From Aaosphaeria pasadenensis (lineage: Eukaryota; Ascomycota; Dothideomycetes; Pleosporales): a stretch of 64,000 nt of DNA. The DNA lies in NCBI GenBank assembly GCA_022813625.1, contig JAKLMB010000010.1:992001-1056000 (forward strand), read 5' to 3'. Every line of letters starts with the position of its first letter. Position 1 is the first letter of the stretch. Shown piece by piece: positions 23,471 through 33,902 of the stretch. The notes under the pieces are model-generated. The model saw only the letters and a list, made by a program, of their open reading frames with translations, did no database searches and had not been told where the DNA came from. The position numbers were made by a program, and so were the translations under genes.

Positions 23471-24346
23471 GCAATTGATAAGGGCCTTCTCCCGGCAGAC
23501 GTGAAAAGACGTACGAGTAAAGCGGTTCCAGCAAAAACTCGTCCAACCCCCTTGAGCAAACGGAAACAACAGTCAGACAATGCAGCGGAAGAAGACCAGA
23601 ACCAGAAAAAGAAGAAAAAACCAAATCTGCAGGAAATTGAAAATCATACCCCCACCAAGAAACCACGGCTGCGCACGCCAGACATTGAGTACGACTATGA
23701 TCGATCTAAACTTCGCGATCAACGCGCCACACCGGGTCGCGTGAAGCGCCCACGATATGAGGATATGAACATCCCAGACGATGTTTTGGGCTACTTTGAA
23801 CTCAACTTCACTATCCCAAAGGAAGAAAAGCCTAAAGGCCGAACGAATGCGCGCCAAGAGAATGAGCTGTTCAAACGTAATGCTCTCCTGAACCCGCTGG
23901 CGACATTTCATGATCTCTACAGATGTTATGAAAAGGGCCGCCAAGGGTCGCCGACGTATGATGGTGCAGGCTACCAGTTGGACTGGGAGAAGGTCAATAG
24001 GTGGATGAAGCCACAAGCCTACAACAAGGATCGTATGGTGCGGAATATGGACAAAGCGCTTGATAAGAGCGAGAAGGAAGAGGCCCTCTTGTTCCGGGTC
24101 TTTTTTAAAGACAAGAAGAAATTGGGCCTCGATGATCCACACTACATCAAGGACTTGGCCAAAGATCACATCTCAAAGGATCTTGGCATCCCGTTTCATC
24201 AAATTGGACCAGACGAGATCATGAAGTGGCGGGATGAAGGCTTTGAAAGAAAATCGTTCAAGGAGTGGTGGAAAGAGACAAATGAAGAAGAATTGACACG
24301 TGTCGAAAACATGAAAAAAGGCGGGAGTTTGCGAAAGGACCTATAG
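23471..24346 (+). CDS. Downstream exon of a probable nuclear SAP-type protein
   Basis: An open frame follows an AACAG acceptor at 23470 and starts AIDKGLLPADVKRRTSK. It has no ATG at its beginning, so it is an exon rather than a whole gene. About 290 residues. The first 70 residues are rich in Lys, Arg and Gln with several nuclear-signal-like clusters (KRKQQ, QKKKKKP). The rest is soluble and charged, with a repeated theme LDDPHYIKDLAKDHISKDLG and FERKSFKEWWKETNEEE. I do not recognise this family. The likely partner exon is at 23164-23310. Together they would make a nucleic-acid-binding protein of about 340 residues, if the intervening TAG is explained. Confidence 0.55.
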   Translation, partial: AIDKGLLPADVKRRTSKAVPAKTRPTPLSKRKQQSDNAAEEDQNQKKKKKPNLQEIENHTPTKKPRLRTPDIEYDYDRSKLRDQRATPGRVKRPRYEDMNIPDDVLGYFELNFTIPKEEKPKGRTNARQENELFKRNALLNPLATFHDLYRCYEKGRQGSPTYDGAGYQLDWEKVNRWMKPQAYNKDRMVRNMDKALDKSEKEEALLFRVFFKDKKKLGLDDPHYIKDLAKDHISKDLGIPFHQIGPDEIMKWRDEGFERKSFKEWWKETNEEELTRVENMKKGGSLRKDL

Positions 24347-25442
24347 AGGCTAGCCTGCCTTGTGTTCTACTTTGTATGGATTTTTACTGTGCATTATCGC
24401 ATCGCGGGTCAATGTCAATGTTGCATTTCGAACGTACATTTCTCTATGCCACTCACTACCAGCTTTCGTAGACTCACCCAGTGCACCAGGGGGCTATTTT
24501 GGATAACGAGAGAGTACACTCGGTGGTTTGCGATACGGCGTCCCTAGCTCAGTGAGAAGAAGAACTGCAACAGCTTGAGTCTCATGGGTTTGTTTAGATA
24601 TGTCAGTCGACGTTGATCGGGATGCGCATGTATGGATGTTTTGCTTATCTACGGATGTTTCTTCTTGGGATATGAATTCAACAAGCCTCACCAGGGGCTG
24701 GGCGCAGCAATGTATTTTAGTTATTGTATAATTAGGAAAGCATGAATTGGATTATTATTTTTCCCATGATGGCTTTCGTATGCCATTACCCCAGCACCCT
24801 TTGGTCGATCAAAGAGGGTCTGGCTCGTTTCAAACAGCTGTCTGCCGAGGCGGAGCTTGAGATGCCTCAGAACTGGCTGATACATCCAGCCCCCAGCAAA
24901 TCAAGCCGAACCCGCTCGCTCAAGTTTGTAATGAACCTCAACATGTTGCGCCTCCCCCTTGGGCAACATGTCATCCGTCTCTGTCTGCCATAGATGCCAT
25001 CTGTTCCTTTCAATGATCACCTAAGAACTGCTGCGCCCCTCCACTGAGGCTGACCATCTCTAACTAAATGAATTGTAATTACTCGTACGGCGGACGCTGA
25101 CCAACACCGAAAGTCGCCCGCCTAGACGCCGTATTCTATTGTTACCAAGCAAATCACTTGTTAACAAACTGTATGCTCACAGTTATTTTGTAGGTACAAC
25201 GCATTAGAACACTCTGCGCGGGGCAATCGCCTGTTATCGTCATCTCAGGCCCCCCTCGTTTCAAATGTAGCTTCAAGATCCTTCGTGGGACTGCTGCCCC
25301 GCGTTTCACACGCCTCTTGAGTTAGGTTCTCTACCCACCAGTGCAGCACATTCCGATTGTAGAAAAAGCTCATAAATGCCCACAGAAGTGATGGAAATTC
25401 ATCAAACCATTCTCGATTTTCCTTGACCACATACCAGCAACC
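24347..25442. other. 1.1-kb intergenic region
   Basis: 5' region of the SET-domain gene. An 83-codon frame at 24742-24993 (MNWIIIFPMMAFVCHYP) begins hydrophobically but shows no further features. No RNA or repeat recognised. Confidence 0.5.
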
Positions 25443-26780
25443 ATGATGACAATGAATTGGCTCGTCTCGCTTCCCCTGCTCACTTGCGCAGCAGCGTCTT
25501 TCGGCCTTGATACGGCCATCGATGAACAATTCCTATTCAAGCCTCAGGCCTGTCCCTCGGGGTCTATATCAATCGATGGCGAATGCCAACTTCAATCGAC
25601 CATACAAACCGAACCCGTGCAAGTCAACTTTACGCGGACTCTGGAAGAAGCATCGATCATTGCAAAAGAAACCGAAGATTTCAAGTGGACCCACTGGCCG
25701 GAGTGTTTCGAAAATGTCAACACGACAAGCCCTTACTGTGTGTTCTCTTCTCAAGAATTCGCATCAGGGCGAGGGATATTCCTCATCACCAACTCAAAAA
25801 ATGCGGAAAGGATACTCAAAAAACCTGCAATGGCAGCGCCGGAAATATTGTCACGGGCAAACCTCAAGCGCGACCTACCCTTTGAACTCCGCGAGGTACC
25901 TGGAAAGGGGCGAGGTCTCTTCGCAACCAGAGTGATCCAGATGGGGGAACAAATTTTCGCCAACACCGCCATCGTCTTGGTTGATTCCGACTCTGGTGTC
26001 CTCGCCGATGAGGAACGCAAGGCATTGATCGCTAGGGGCGTGGATAGTCTTCCTGAAGCGACGAACAAGGACTTCTGGGCCCTCCTTGACCACTTCGATG
26101 AGGACAAGGGCCCGGAAGGTCGCATCAACACCAACGCTTTCGATGTCACTATCAACGGCGATTCATACTATGCCGTTATTCCCGAGGTCTCCATGATCAA
26201 CCATGACTGCCGACCCAACACCGCCTATTTCTGGGACCAGGAAACACTGACACACTACGTCCATGCCACCCGCACGATCTTCCCAGGAGAAGAGCTCTCA
26301 GACACCTACATCGACGTCGAGAAGTCCCGCAAGGAACGCATGGGCCGCCTGAAGAGGTCATGGGGCTTCGACTGCGCCTGCTCTACTTGCAGCGCGGAGC
26401 GTGCCTTCGCCGCAGAAAGTGACGCGCGCATCAGCGACATCAAGGAAATGGTTGCGAAGCTCGAGGACTGGTCATTGGAATCCGAGGCCACGCCAGATAT
26501 GGCGGAGGGACTGATCTCGCTGTACATCCAGGAGCGACTTGATGTCAACATGGCAAATCCTTACAGACTCGCCGCGACGGTGTACGCGAGTTATGGGAAC
26601 AGGGAGTTGGCGATGAAGTATGCGCGCTTGGCGGTTCAGCATATAATGTTGGAGAAGGGGTGGCGTCATCCTGATCTGGAGGAAATGATGAAGATGTTGA
26701 AGGAGCCTGAGAGGACCTGGTCCTGGGGCAAGCGACTTGGCCTGAAGAAATCTGGCTGTGGATGCGGACATCAGCATTGA
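25443..26780 (+). CDS. Secreted SET-domain protein
   Basis: A single-exon 445-residue protein. The N-terminus MMTMNWLVSLPLLTCAAASFG is a clear signal peptide. A Cys-containing region follows, then a SET domain at about residues 150-300. SET marks are RGLFATR (near 158), MINHDCRPN (near 256, the NHxCxPN pseudoknot motif) and GEELSDTY (near 286). A post-SET-like CACSTC lies near 317 and a C-terminal tail ends SGCGCGHQH, probably metal-binding. Canonical SET proteins methylate protein lysines in nucleus or cytosol, so a secretory signal is notable. Such signal-bearing SET proteins recur in fungi but their substrates are not known to me. Possible glycosylation sites are NFT and NTT. The SET call is firm; secretion is predicted. 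Confidence 0.88.
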   Translation: MMTMNWLVSLPLLTCAAASFGLDTAIDEQFLFKPQACPSGSISIDGECQLQSTIQTEPVQVNFTRTLEEASIIAKETEDFKWTHWPECFENVNTTSPYCVFSSQEFASGRGIFLITNSKNAERILKKPAMAAPEILSRANLKRDLPFELREVPGKGRGLFATRVIQMGEQIFANTAIVLVDSDSGVLADEERKALIARGVDSLPEATNKDFWALLDHFDEDKGPEGRINTNAFDVTINGDSYYAVIPEVSMINHDCRPNTAYFWDQETLTHYVHATRTIFPGEELSDTYIDVEKSRKERMGRLKRSWGFDCACSTCSAERAFAAESDARISDIKEMVAKLEDWSLESEATPDMAEGLISLYIQERLDVNMANPYRLAATVYASYGNRELAMKYARLAVQHIMLEKGWRHPDLEEMMKMLKEPERTWSWGKRLGLKKSGCGCGHQH

Positions 26781-26993
26781 GGGGTTTATCTCATGTCAAT
26801 ATAGAGGAGTACTTAGTTCATGGCATTGGAGGGCGCTCATGAGGGTCTGGGGCTTCATTCGTTGGCGTTTCAGGTAGCCCGTGTCACTTAAACAAAACGT
26901 TCAGGATCCATATAAATTTGAAAGCAACATTTACATTCCAATTGAGACGATCCTACGGCCTACACTCACAAATCTGGCCCACTCTCCACCACC

Positions 26994-28207
26994 TCAAGGA
27001 TCAAACGGCCGCCCACCCATCCGCCTCCACATCTTCTCCCTTGCCCAATTCCTCCTCAGCATACCATTCCTCGCTCCGTTGGCCCCTCTCTCATCCAGGA
27101 CAGCACTCTTCCCTCTCCCAACATCCTTCGTCCTTGTCCTCTCCGCTGACCCATCACAGAACATGATAAACCCGTCCAACTCCAACGACTTTATAATGGT
27201 ATTGATCTTCAGATATGGATTCGTCAATGACGCACCAGGCTCATCAAGATTACATAACTTCCTCCTCAACTTCTCATTCGTAAGTCCAGGGAAATTGACA
27301 TTGTTCGTCTTGAAGCGATCCGGCTGCAATGCGACACCCTCATCCGACCATTGGCCCGAATACGTGTAGTTAACATATTCGACCTCGAAGACCGGCTTGC
27401 CTTCGAGCCCCGGACGAGGTGCGGTGGTGAAGTTGGCGTACGCGGTACAGTTGAGGTATTGCACGCATTCCTCCGAGATGGCGAAGTCGACGTCGGGGAA
27501 GATGTCACCAAGGATCTCGACGCAGTTCTTGATGCCGACGGACATGCCTTTTGAGCGCGCGTACTCAGATACCTTATGTAGGTAGGCTACGGTGTCACCG
27601 GGGACGATTTCGGGACTGAAGCCGTGGTCGTTGGAGTAGACATCTGGTTGGGGGGTTTTGTGAGTAAAGGGAGAGTGTAGACGGGGGGTTCGTTTGCTCG
27701 TTACTCACCTACGTTGTCTGGCTCGACGGCGTTGCAGCCTTTTGAGGCGGCAAGATCGATTCGCTTCTTGATCACGTTGAAGACGTTTGGTCGGCGGATA
27801 TCGAGGTAGCGCTCGCCTGGCCAGTCTGGGAGCTCCTTACCCAAGTCTTGTCTTGCGAACTGGCTATAGTCGTCTCGCCAGTTCTCTGCCGTGGCAGCGG
27901 AGAAGTAACAAATGACCTTCTGTCCCAGTTCATTCATCTTCTTGATCGTCTCTGCGGGTGTATAGAACATGTCGACTTCGTAGATTCCCGCGAGCGGTCG
28001 GATGAAGTCATCGTCAACGTCTGGGATGCCGGTGAGGATGAATTGGATGTTCGATTTCATGGGCGGCTTCCAGTACGATGCTTGCCGCGCATCCACGGAC
28101 ACTCTCTCGGCAGTTATGGGCTCAGAGAGAGGGAGGTCGCCCGTGGGAATGGCATTTGAGAATGCTAGTGCCCCGAGGACAGATGCAAATCGCAGGAATC
28201 TCGCCAT
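26994..28207 (-). CDS. GH114 endo-alpha-1,4-polygalactosaminidase-type secreted enzyme
   Basis: Predicted CDS complement(26994..27643, 27709..28207), 382 residues. The 65-base intron (GTGAGT...ACCAG) joins CNAVEPDNVD to VYSNDHGF. The start MARFLRFASVLGALAFSNA is a signal peptide; an upstream in-frame ATG at 28225 adds six residues. The fold follows the GH114 TIM barrel: FILTGIPDVDDDF, YEVDMFYTPAETI, VICYFSAATAENWR, ERYLDIR, the acidic EPDNVD and later GMSVGIKNCVEIL and FAISEECVQY. Family members cleave alpha-1,4-linked galactosamine, a component of fungal galactosaminogalactan. Self-wall remodelling or attack on other fungi is therefore possible. The last 50 residues are Arg-rich and may extend beyond the barrel. 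Confidence 0.88.
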
Positions 28208-31200
28208 GTTGCTCTGCAATCGCACTTGAATTTACGAATCTCTGGATCGTTCCTAGTTGGAGCAGCAAGAACGGAGAGCCGACCACAAGGGGTCGCCATG
28301 TTTTAAGATCACCGAAGGCTGTTAGAATGATTGTCTACCCGGTTGTTTTCTATACGATCTGTGCGATACTTTGGACAATTCAAGGGCGATCGGCGGCTAG
28401 AATGCCACCTTCGGCATCGTTGATGCTTTGCGATAGATAGTTTCGCATGCTGAAATATAGAGTGCGATTCCAGCATACGAGGAATTGGGTGCACGAAAAT
28501 ATAGCGAGTCTGTATGAATATTAAGTGCGTTGACCTGGAAGGATAAAGGGAATTCTCCCGGGACAATATAAATTAGAACCTCAGCGGAAGGCATGCCATT
28601 TAGCGAATTTTGCCTGCGTCGATCGGCGTAGGTTGAATATTGGCCCAATGAACATCTTTTCTCCATGAAGTTGGATGCTACTTAATAGAAGGTGGATACG
28701 AATACTACATCAGTTGTTGAGTAGGATGGTATGGTCGTCTCTTGAGTGATTAAATTAGCAACAGACGGCAGAGGAATCGCCGCCTGGAGACGGCGATTTC
28801 GAGCAGTGGACTGATAGAATGCGCTTGATTACTGAATCCAAAGAATCAGTCCTGGAAGTCCGATAAGCTATTGCAGTTGCAGTAAAAAATGCTGCAAGAC
28901 CAAAGGTGCATTCTCTAAATTTGATCAGAAGTGAAGGGCCAAGATTTGTTGATAATGAATCAATGAGAAGACGAAACAACCAGGCTCAGGTCACATAAGC
29001 CTCGTGAATAAGTGGCTGACAAGCATTGAAGTGGGCGAGATGGTGACACAGGGGATTACAGAAAATGATTGGTGAGTAGCGAAGAGAGTGCAACTAAGTA
29101 ATTACATTGTCTCAGACGTAGACCGAAAGACGGAAACCCGGCTCAGGGAGGATATGATAACAGATGAGTGCAGGAAATGATTGGCACGACGGTATCTATA
29201 CATGAGTACAACGCATCATCCTAAGGGCGAAATGGGTTATAGGTACCTGTGAGATTATGTTAACATCAGCGCATTCACAAGTAGCCGCCGGGTACAGTTG
29301 AGTTTGTCGGCGACATAGCTCCACTGACAATTTCAAGTATCTATCCGTGTTTCGACATCACATTGTCAACAAGATATCCGACGACAATAGATTATCGTGA
29401 TCTAATGGAAAACAGTGATGAACTTACAGATTCTCATTAAAATCATCTTTGGACAAGATAATGTTCTGTAAATCATAAACTCCCTGTCACAAAATTATTC
29501 AACAATGCACTGCCCTAAAGATTTGAAAATTTAAAGTTTGATAGAAGATTGATCTTCTCGGGTTCTCGTGTGTACAGTCCAATCCTGGCATTTAGTACAT
29601 CCTCATATTGGAGAAAGGGCCTTCGCGCGATGGCCCGTAAGCGGTTGGTGGCTTTGGGCTTTCTCCACGTCGCAAATAACTACCCAGTCAACAATGACTT
29701 GTGCTTACTATAGGTTCGCTCGTTCCCGTCACGTGACAGCTCGTTCATTGCACAGTGCACACGCACTGATCGCAGACCTGAACGCGCGTGTTGGTGAGGC
29801 GTCCAGCACCTTACCTACGGATCCAGGCGCAGTCGGCTGGGGATCGTCGAATTTCGCGAAGGGAGGGAGGGTCCGTGTCAGCATGAACGAAGAGAGAGGA
29901 ACGAAGGGTAGGATTGAGCTACATACCTACACAGTAGGGACCTAACTAAAATTGATCTAATTTGAAGAATAATGGAGTTGATACAGAATCAGTCCCAGAA
30001 TAATTGTACAAAGAGATTCTCAATCAGTATATTGACATCCTGTTCAATCGTCCAAGACAACTTGTATGACGGAATCATACTTTCTTTTTGGACTTAGTGA
30101 TTCCTCCACCAAATATCCTCTGACGAGGAGAGTCGCATCGTGCGTCCTAATATGGTAAGCCATTAGAAGTTTGTTGAGTTGGCGTAGAACTAACTGTACG
30201 ACTACGAGTACTTACTGTAGGGCTGTGAATGGTGGAGGGGGTGTGCAAGGAGACAAAGGCAAAAATTCCTCCGACTCCGACATCTGCAAACGCCGAATTC
30301 ACCGCTTCGCACGATTAAGGTACAGTTAACATCCCACACTGTTTTCAGCTATAACCGAAAAGGTCCAAGCCCATCAGATTCCGGTGTGACGATTGGGTCG
30401 AATGGGGAATTGAGTGCGATGCTTCCATGGCCTCCACGTCACCCCCATGCCATAGGATCGAATGCCATGGCCGTAGTGCTGGCTTAACCATCTCACACCC
30501 ATGGCACTTATGCAACTGGTAGCGACCAGCGAGACACTTCGCCATGCTCTTGGGCTGGGGCGTATCCCATCACTGCGCTTCGAATCCTTTCAGCGCGGTA
30601 CGGCGTAACGCACGTATGAGTCGAGCCGATAATACTGGCGCAGATTGAACAAGCCTTTCCAATCTTTCCAACGTGCTTCGCCTCTCGTGGATGACGCATG
30701 GACTTGCATGTCCCGACTAAGGAAATGCGCCCCAATCGCATTCACTCCTTCAAGCCACATCTATCCACCTCCCGTTGCACTATGCCTCTCGTAGCGGGTG
30801 TTGCGAGCTTGGCCTCTATTCTTTGGTAGGGCTCATCTACGCCTGATATTCGCGTCTTCTTCTCTTTTCGGACGCAAGATTACTCCGACATGCTCCCCGT
30901 TGCACGTTCCTACTCGCTTGTGTTCGTTCATTCCATGATGTGAGACAAGAATAGATGGTAGGGGAAGCGCCATGAACAGTCGGCTACCACATAGAGTACG
31001 TAGCTGATTGTGGGGCTTATGTCTTTCAAGTCTACTCATCCTTTGATAGTTTGGAGATATAAGGCTCCCAGGTGTCCCCTACAAGTCATTTTGCATCTCA
31101 TCAAGCCTCAAGCATTCTACAGAAGACTCTCTACTCTTCTCCTCTTTCCTTGCATCTTTCTCTATAAAGCCCCGGATTTCTTCAATACCCCAATCGGCTT

Positions 31201-31252
31201 CGGACCACGCCCTCATATAATCTGAACCTAAATCCAACGTCAATACTCCACG
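28208..31252. other. 3-kb gene-poor region
   Basis: The longest gap in the window. Frames of 66-125 codons (for example 29568-29945) have no domain, signal peptide or credible splice partners. I find no transposase, reverse transcriptase, tRNA or long repeat. It ends with the RTA1 gene promoter. An unrecognised non-coding RNA or a decayed element is possible. Confidence 0.5.
31163..31168 (+). promoter_or_regulatory. TATA box of the RTA1-type gene
   Basis: TATAAA 90 bases before the ATG at 31253, preceded by a C/T-rich tract, as usual for inducible fungal genes. Confidence 0.55.
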
Positions 31253-32203
31253 ATGACTGTCGCACCTCCCGCTCCCGACTTTTGTACTGAGGTCACTCCC
31301 GAGTGCCCAGTCGAGGGTACTCTCTACGGATATGCCCCCAATATCGGTGCCAATGCCTTCTTCGCCGCCTTCTTCGGTATCTGCCTCGTTATCCAGCTCG
31401 TTCTCGGTGTCCGCTCTAAGACATGGACTTACATGATCGCCATGGGATTCTGCTGCCTCGGTGAGCTAATCGGTTACATTGGTCGGATCATGCTCTGGAA
31501 GAACCCCTTCGACGATCTAGGCTTTCAGATCCAGATCTGCTGTCTCATCATCGCACCCGCCTTCGTTTCCGGCGCCATCTACCTCACCCTCAAGCACATC
31601 GTTCTCTCCTTTGGCGCGGAATGGTCTCGCCTCCGACCTGCCTGGTACACCTATATCTTCATCGCCGGTGATCTCCTTTCCCTCATTCTCCAAGGTGCTG
31701 GTGGAGGTCTCGCTGCCACTGCCGACCCCGGATCCAGCCTCCAGGATGTCGGTACCAACCTCATGATTGCCGGTGTCATCTGGCAAGTCGTCTGCCTCGC
31801 CATCTTCGGATACTTCCTCGCCGAGTACGGCATCCGCACCAACCGTCGTCGCTCCCAGCTTGATCCTGAGGCCTGGGCCCTCTTCAAGGACACCAAGTTC
31901 CGTGCCTTCATGATCGCTCTTGTCACCGCCTACGTCGCTGTCTTCGTCCGATGCGTCTACCGTATTCCCGAACTCACTGGTGGCTGGCGATCAGAGCTCA
32001 TGCGCAATGAGCCCGAGTTCATCGTCCTCGAGGGTGTCATGATCGTCATTGCTGTCGGGGCTCTCACAATCTTCCACCCTGGCTTCTGCTTCCCAGTTCT
32101 CGGAGACACCTTCGCAAAGAGCAAGAATTCTAAGAGCACATCGGCTTCAAAGTACTTGGAAGACACATCCAGTGGCGACGTTGAGCTCGCCAACCGCCGT
32201 TAA
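31253..32203 (+). CDS. RTA1-type seven-helix lipid/toxicant exporter
   Basis: A single-exon 316-residue membrane protein. About seven hydrophobic helices start near residue 33 (GANAFFAAFFGICLVIQ). The RTA1-family blocks are clear: GELIGYIGR (near 70), LAPAF-type IIAPAFVSGAIYLTL (near 101), AGDLLSLILQGAGGG (near 138) and FVRCVYRIPELTGGW (near 234). Yeast relatives RTA1 and RSB1 give resistance to 7-aminocholesterol or export sphingoid bases. In filamentous fungi many members sit next to metabolite clusters. The N-terminus is lumenal with paired Cys. This gene is the left-most member of the proposed peptide locus and could serve export or self-protection; that link is inference from position only. 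Confidence 0.92.
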   Translation: MTVAPPAPDFCTEVTPECPVEGTLYGYAPNIGANAFFAAFFGICLVIQLVLGVRSKTWTYMIAMGFCCLGELIGYIGRIMLWKNPFDDLGFQIQICCLIIAPAFVSGAIYLTLKHIVLSFGAEWSRLRPAWYTYIFIAGDLLSLILQGAGGGLAATADPGSSLQDVGTNLMIAGVIWQVVCLAIFGYFLAEYGIRTNRRRSQLDPEAWALFKDTKFRAFMIALVTAYVAVFVRCVYRIPELTGGWRSELMRNEPEFIVLEGVMIVIAVGALTIFHPGFCFPVLGDTFAKSKNSKSTSASKYLEDTSSGDVELANRR

Positions 32204-32887
32204 GGATTTATACTTAAAACACATACATTCTCGCTCCTCTCATTACTCGGGGGTCGAGCAGAACAACCGATCATCTCCTTGTCTATATTGTCTTTTTAGC
32301 GGTGGTGCTATTGGAATTCAGCACCGCATGGTTAGCATCCTGGTTGGATTTGGTATTTTGGGAATTTTAGAATCATACTTTGAAGTAGAATGGATGGGTT
32401 ATTCCCCTCGAAGTCGTGTCGACATATGCAAATAGCAATCAATCCTTTTGTCATGAAATACTTCGTTCTTAGAAAGTGACTTAGTCGGAATTGGGGGCAG
32501 TATGCTCATCTAACACCTATCCGATAGTGGACGATAATCTATATGATTGACGATATGCTTCACAGGGCAAGCGCTACTACGAGAAAAAAATGTAAGAAAC
32601 TGTCAATGTCTTCCAATGAAAATAGTGGTCTTCAAACATGGTATCACCACGATAGAGTTGCACAATTTGGGCGAAGAGTAGTAATCAGGTATTCAGGAAG
32701 AATATCATGTGAAAAGAACGTTCTATTGGCTTCTCTGGGGTTGGGCAGAACTGGTGTTGATTCTGTGACTTCTTCATCACTCAACATCTCGGGCAGTAAA
32801 TTCGAGAGACGAAAAGCATCCTCGCAGCTTCGTATCATGAACATCGCAATTTGCGCTCGTACATCATATTCATGTGTAAATACAGGG
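32204..32887. other. Convergent 3' flanks
   Basis: Between the RTA1-type gene (plus) and the UstYa-type gene (minus). A 158-codon plus-strand frame at 32543-33019 runs into the UstYa coding exon antisense and is a shadow. Nothing else seen. Confidence 0.5.
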
Positions 32888-33902
32888 CTAGATGTGAACT
32901 ACATCAGCCTGCCCATTTGTCCTGATCAACGTTGGCGCCAGCGGTACCTTTCTTGTGTGGGCCCACTCTTCAAGCTTCTCCCAATCAACACATTTTCTAC
33001 TCGAATTGGATTTCGGTAAGGCTCTTTCCACGTCCGATGTGTCCCAGCGAAACGTGTAAAGACTGATGTCAGCACTACACATGATCGAGACACGTAAAGC
33101 CTCTAAACAGTGATCTTGGCGGAGCCTCAGTACACCTGTAAAATTATACAATGAGTACAGGACTTACCTAGATGCCCATGTAGATATTCCATGTTAGCTT
33201 CGGTAAGGTTTGGGTAGTAAGTGTCCTTGTAGAGGAAGAATCTCAGCCGTCTCTACACTGAAATTAGCATAGATTGACTTCATATTGTCGTATATTCTTA
33301 CCAAGCAGTGGATTTCGTGATACACGCCTAACGCAGCAACATAACCTCCTCCTGCGAGCTCTACCGAGTCCTCAGGGTTATCACCAGCGTTGATGATTTC
33401 TTCAGATGACGTGTTGAAGAAAGTCGCTGCGCAGTTTATTAATTTCATCCTTCGTGTTTCGTCAAACTGTCTAGACCTTACGTGCAATCAAGTTTTCCCA
33501 TGCCCTGTTGTTCTCGTCACTCGGGGGACCGGAGAAGGCTGTATAATGGTGATGATCTGTGGCATGTTCGATCCTTGTTATGTATGACTTTGCACCCTGA
33601 GCAGGAGCTATGAGATCTCAGTATTGTTCTCGATCTGTTCTCTGGGCTAATCGTTATAGCTTACAGTATGATACTAGGTCATTGACATCAATTAAGGTAC
33701 GGTACGAATAGAAGATGAACGCATGGATGAACAGTAACACGACGTTCAATACCAACACCTTCTCAAGAACATTTGGTCGCAGTGTCGTAGAAGTAGTTGA
33801 TCTTTGACCCTCATTGCGCTCATCATCATGTCTTTCTGGGTCGTGTTGATGCCAAGCATCATTGTGCTTCTCTGGGGATATCAGACGCTCAGTGTCAGTC
33901 AT
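32888..33902 (-). CDS. UstYa-type (DUF3328) peptide oxidase/cyclase, intact motifs
   Basis: Predicted CDS complement(32888..33114, 33168..33252, 33302..33426, 33482..33607, 33665..33902), 266 residues, five exons, introns of 49-57 bases. A cytosolic acidic tail is followed by one membrane helix (VLVLNVVLLFIHAFIFYSY, near 49-67). Family blocks follow: YITRIEHATDHHHYTAFSG, WENLIAPTFF, GGGYVAALGVYHEIHCLRRLR, then YLHGHLDHCLEALRVSIMC and KCVDWEKLEEW. Both HxxHC motifs (HEIHC, HLDHC) are present, unlike the UstYa-like gene at 15 kb. UstYa enzymes oxidatively cyclise ribosomal peptides in the secretory pathway. The last acceptor is AAG at 33115; a prettier CAG at 33136 would give a 32-base intron. 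It is divergent from the peptide gene at 34618. Confidence 0.85.

Noticed and set aside
23573..24169. 198-codon minus-strand frame
   Set aside because: Antisense to the Lys-rich exon of the SAP-type gene; hydrophobic composition is the mirror of Lys/Glu codons.
29568..29945. 125-codon plus-strand frame in the gene-poor region
   Set aside because: No conserved motif, poor start context and no clear secretion or membrane signal.
32543..33019. 158-codon plus-strand frame
   Set aside because: Overlaps the last exon of the UstYa-type gene antisense.
33136..33167. CAG acceptor giving a 32-base last intron in the UstYa-type gene
   Set aside because: Too short for this genome's introns; the AAG at 33115 gives 53 bases and the family sequence HLDHCLEALR.
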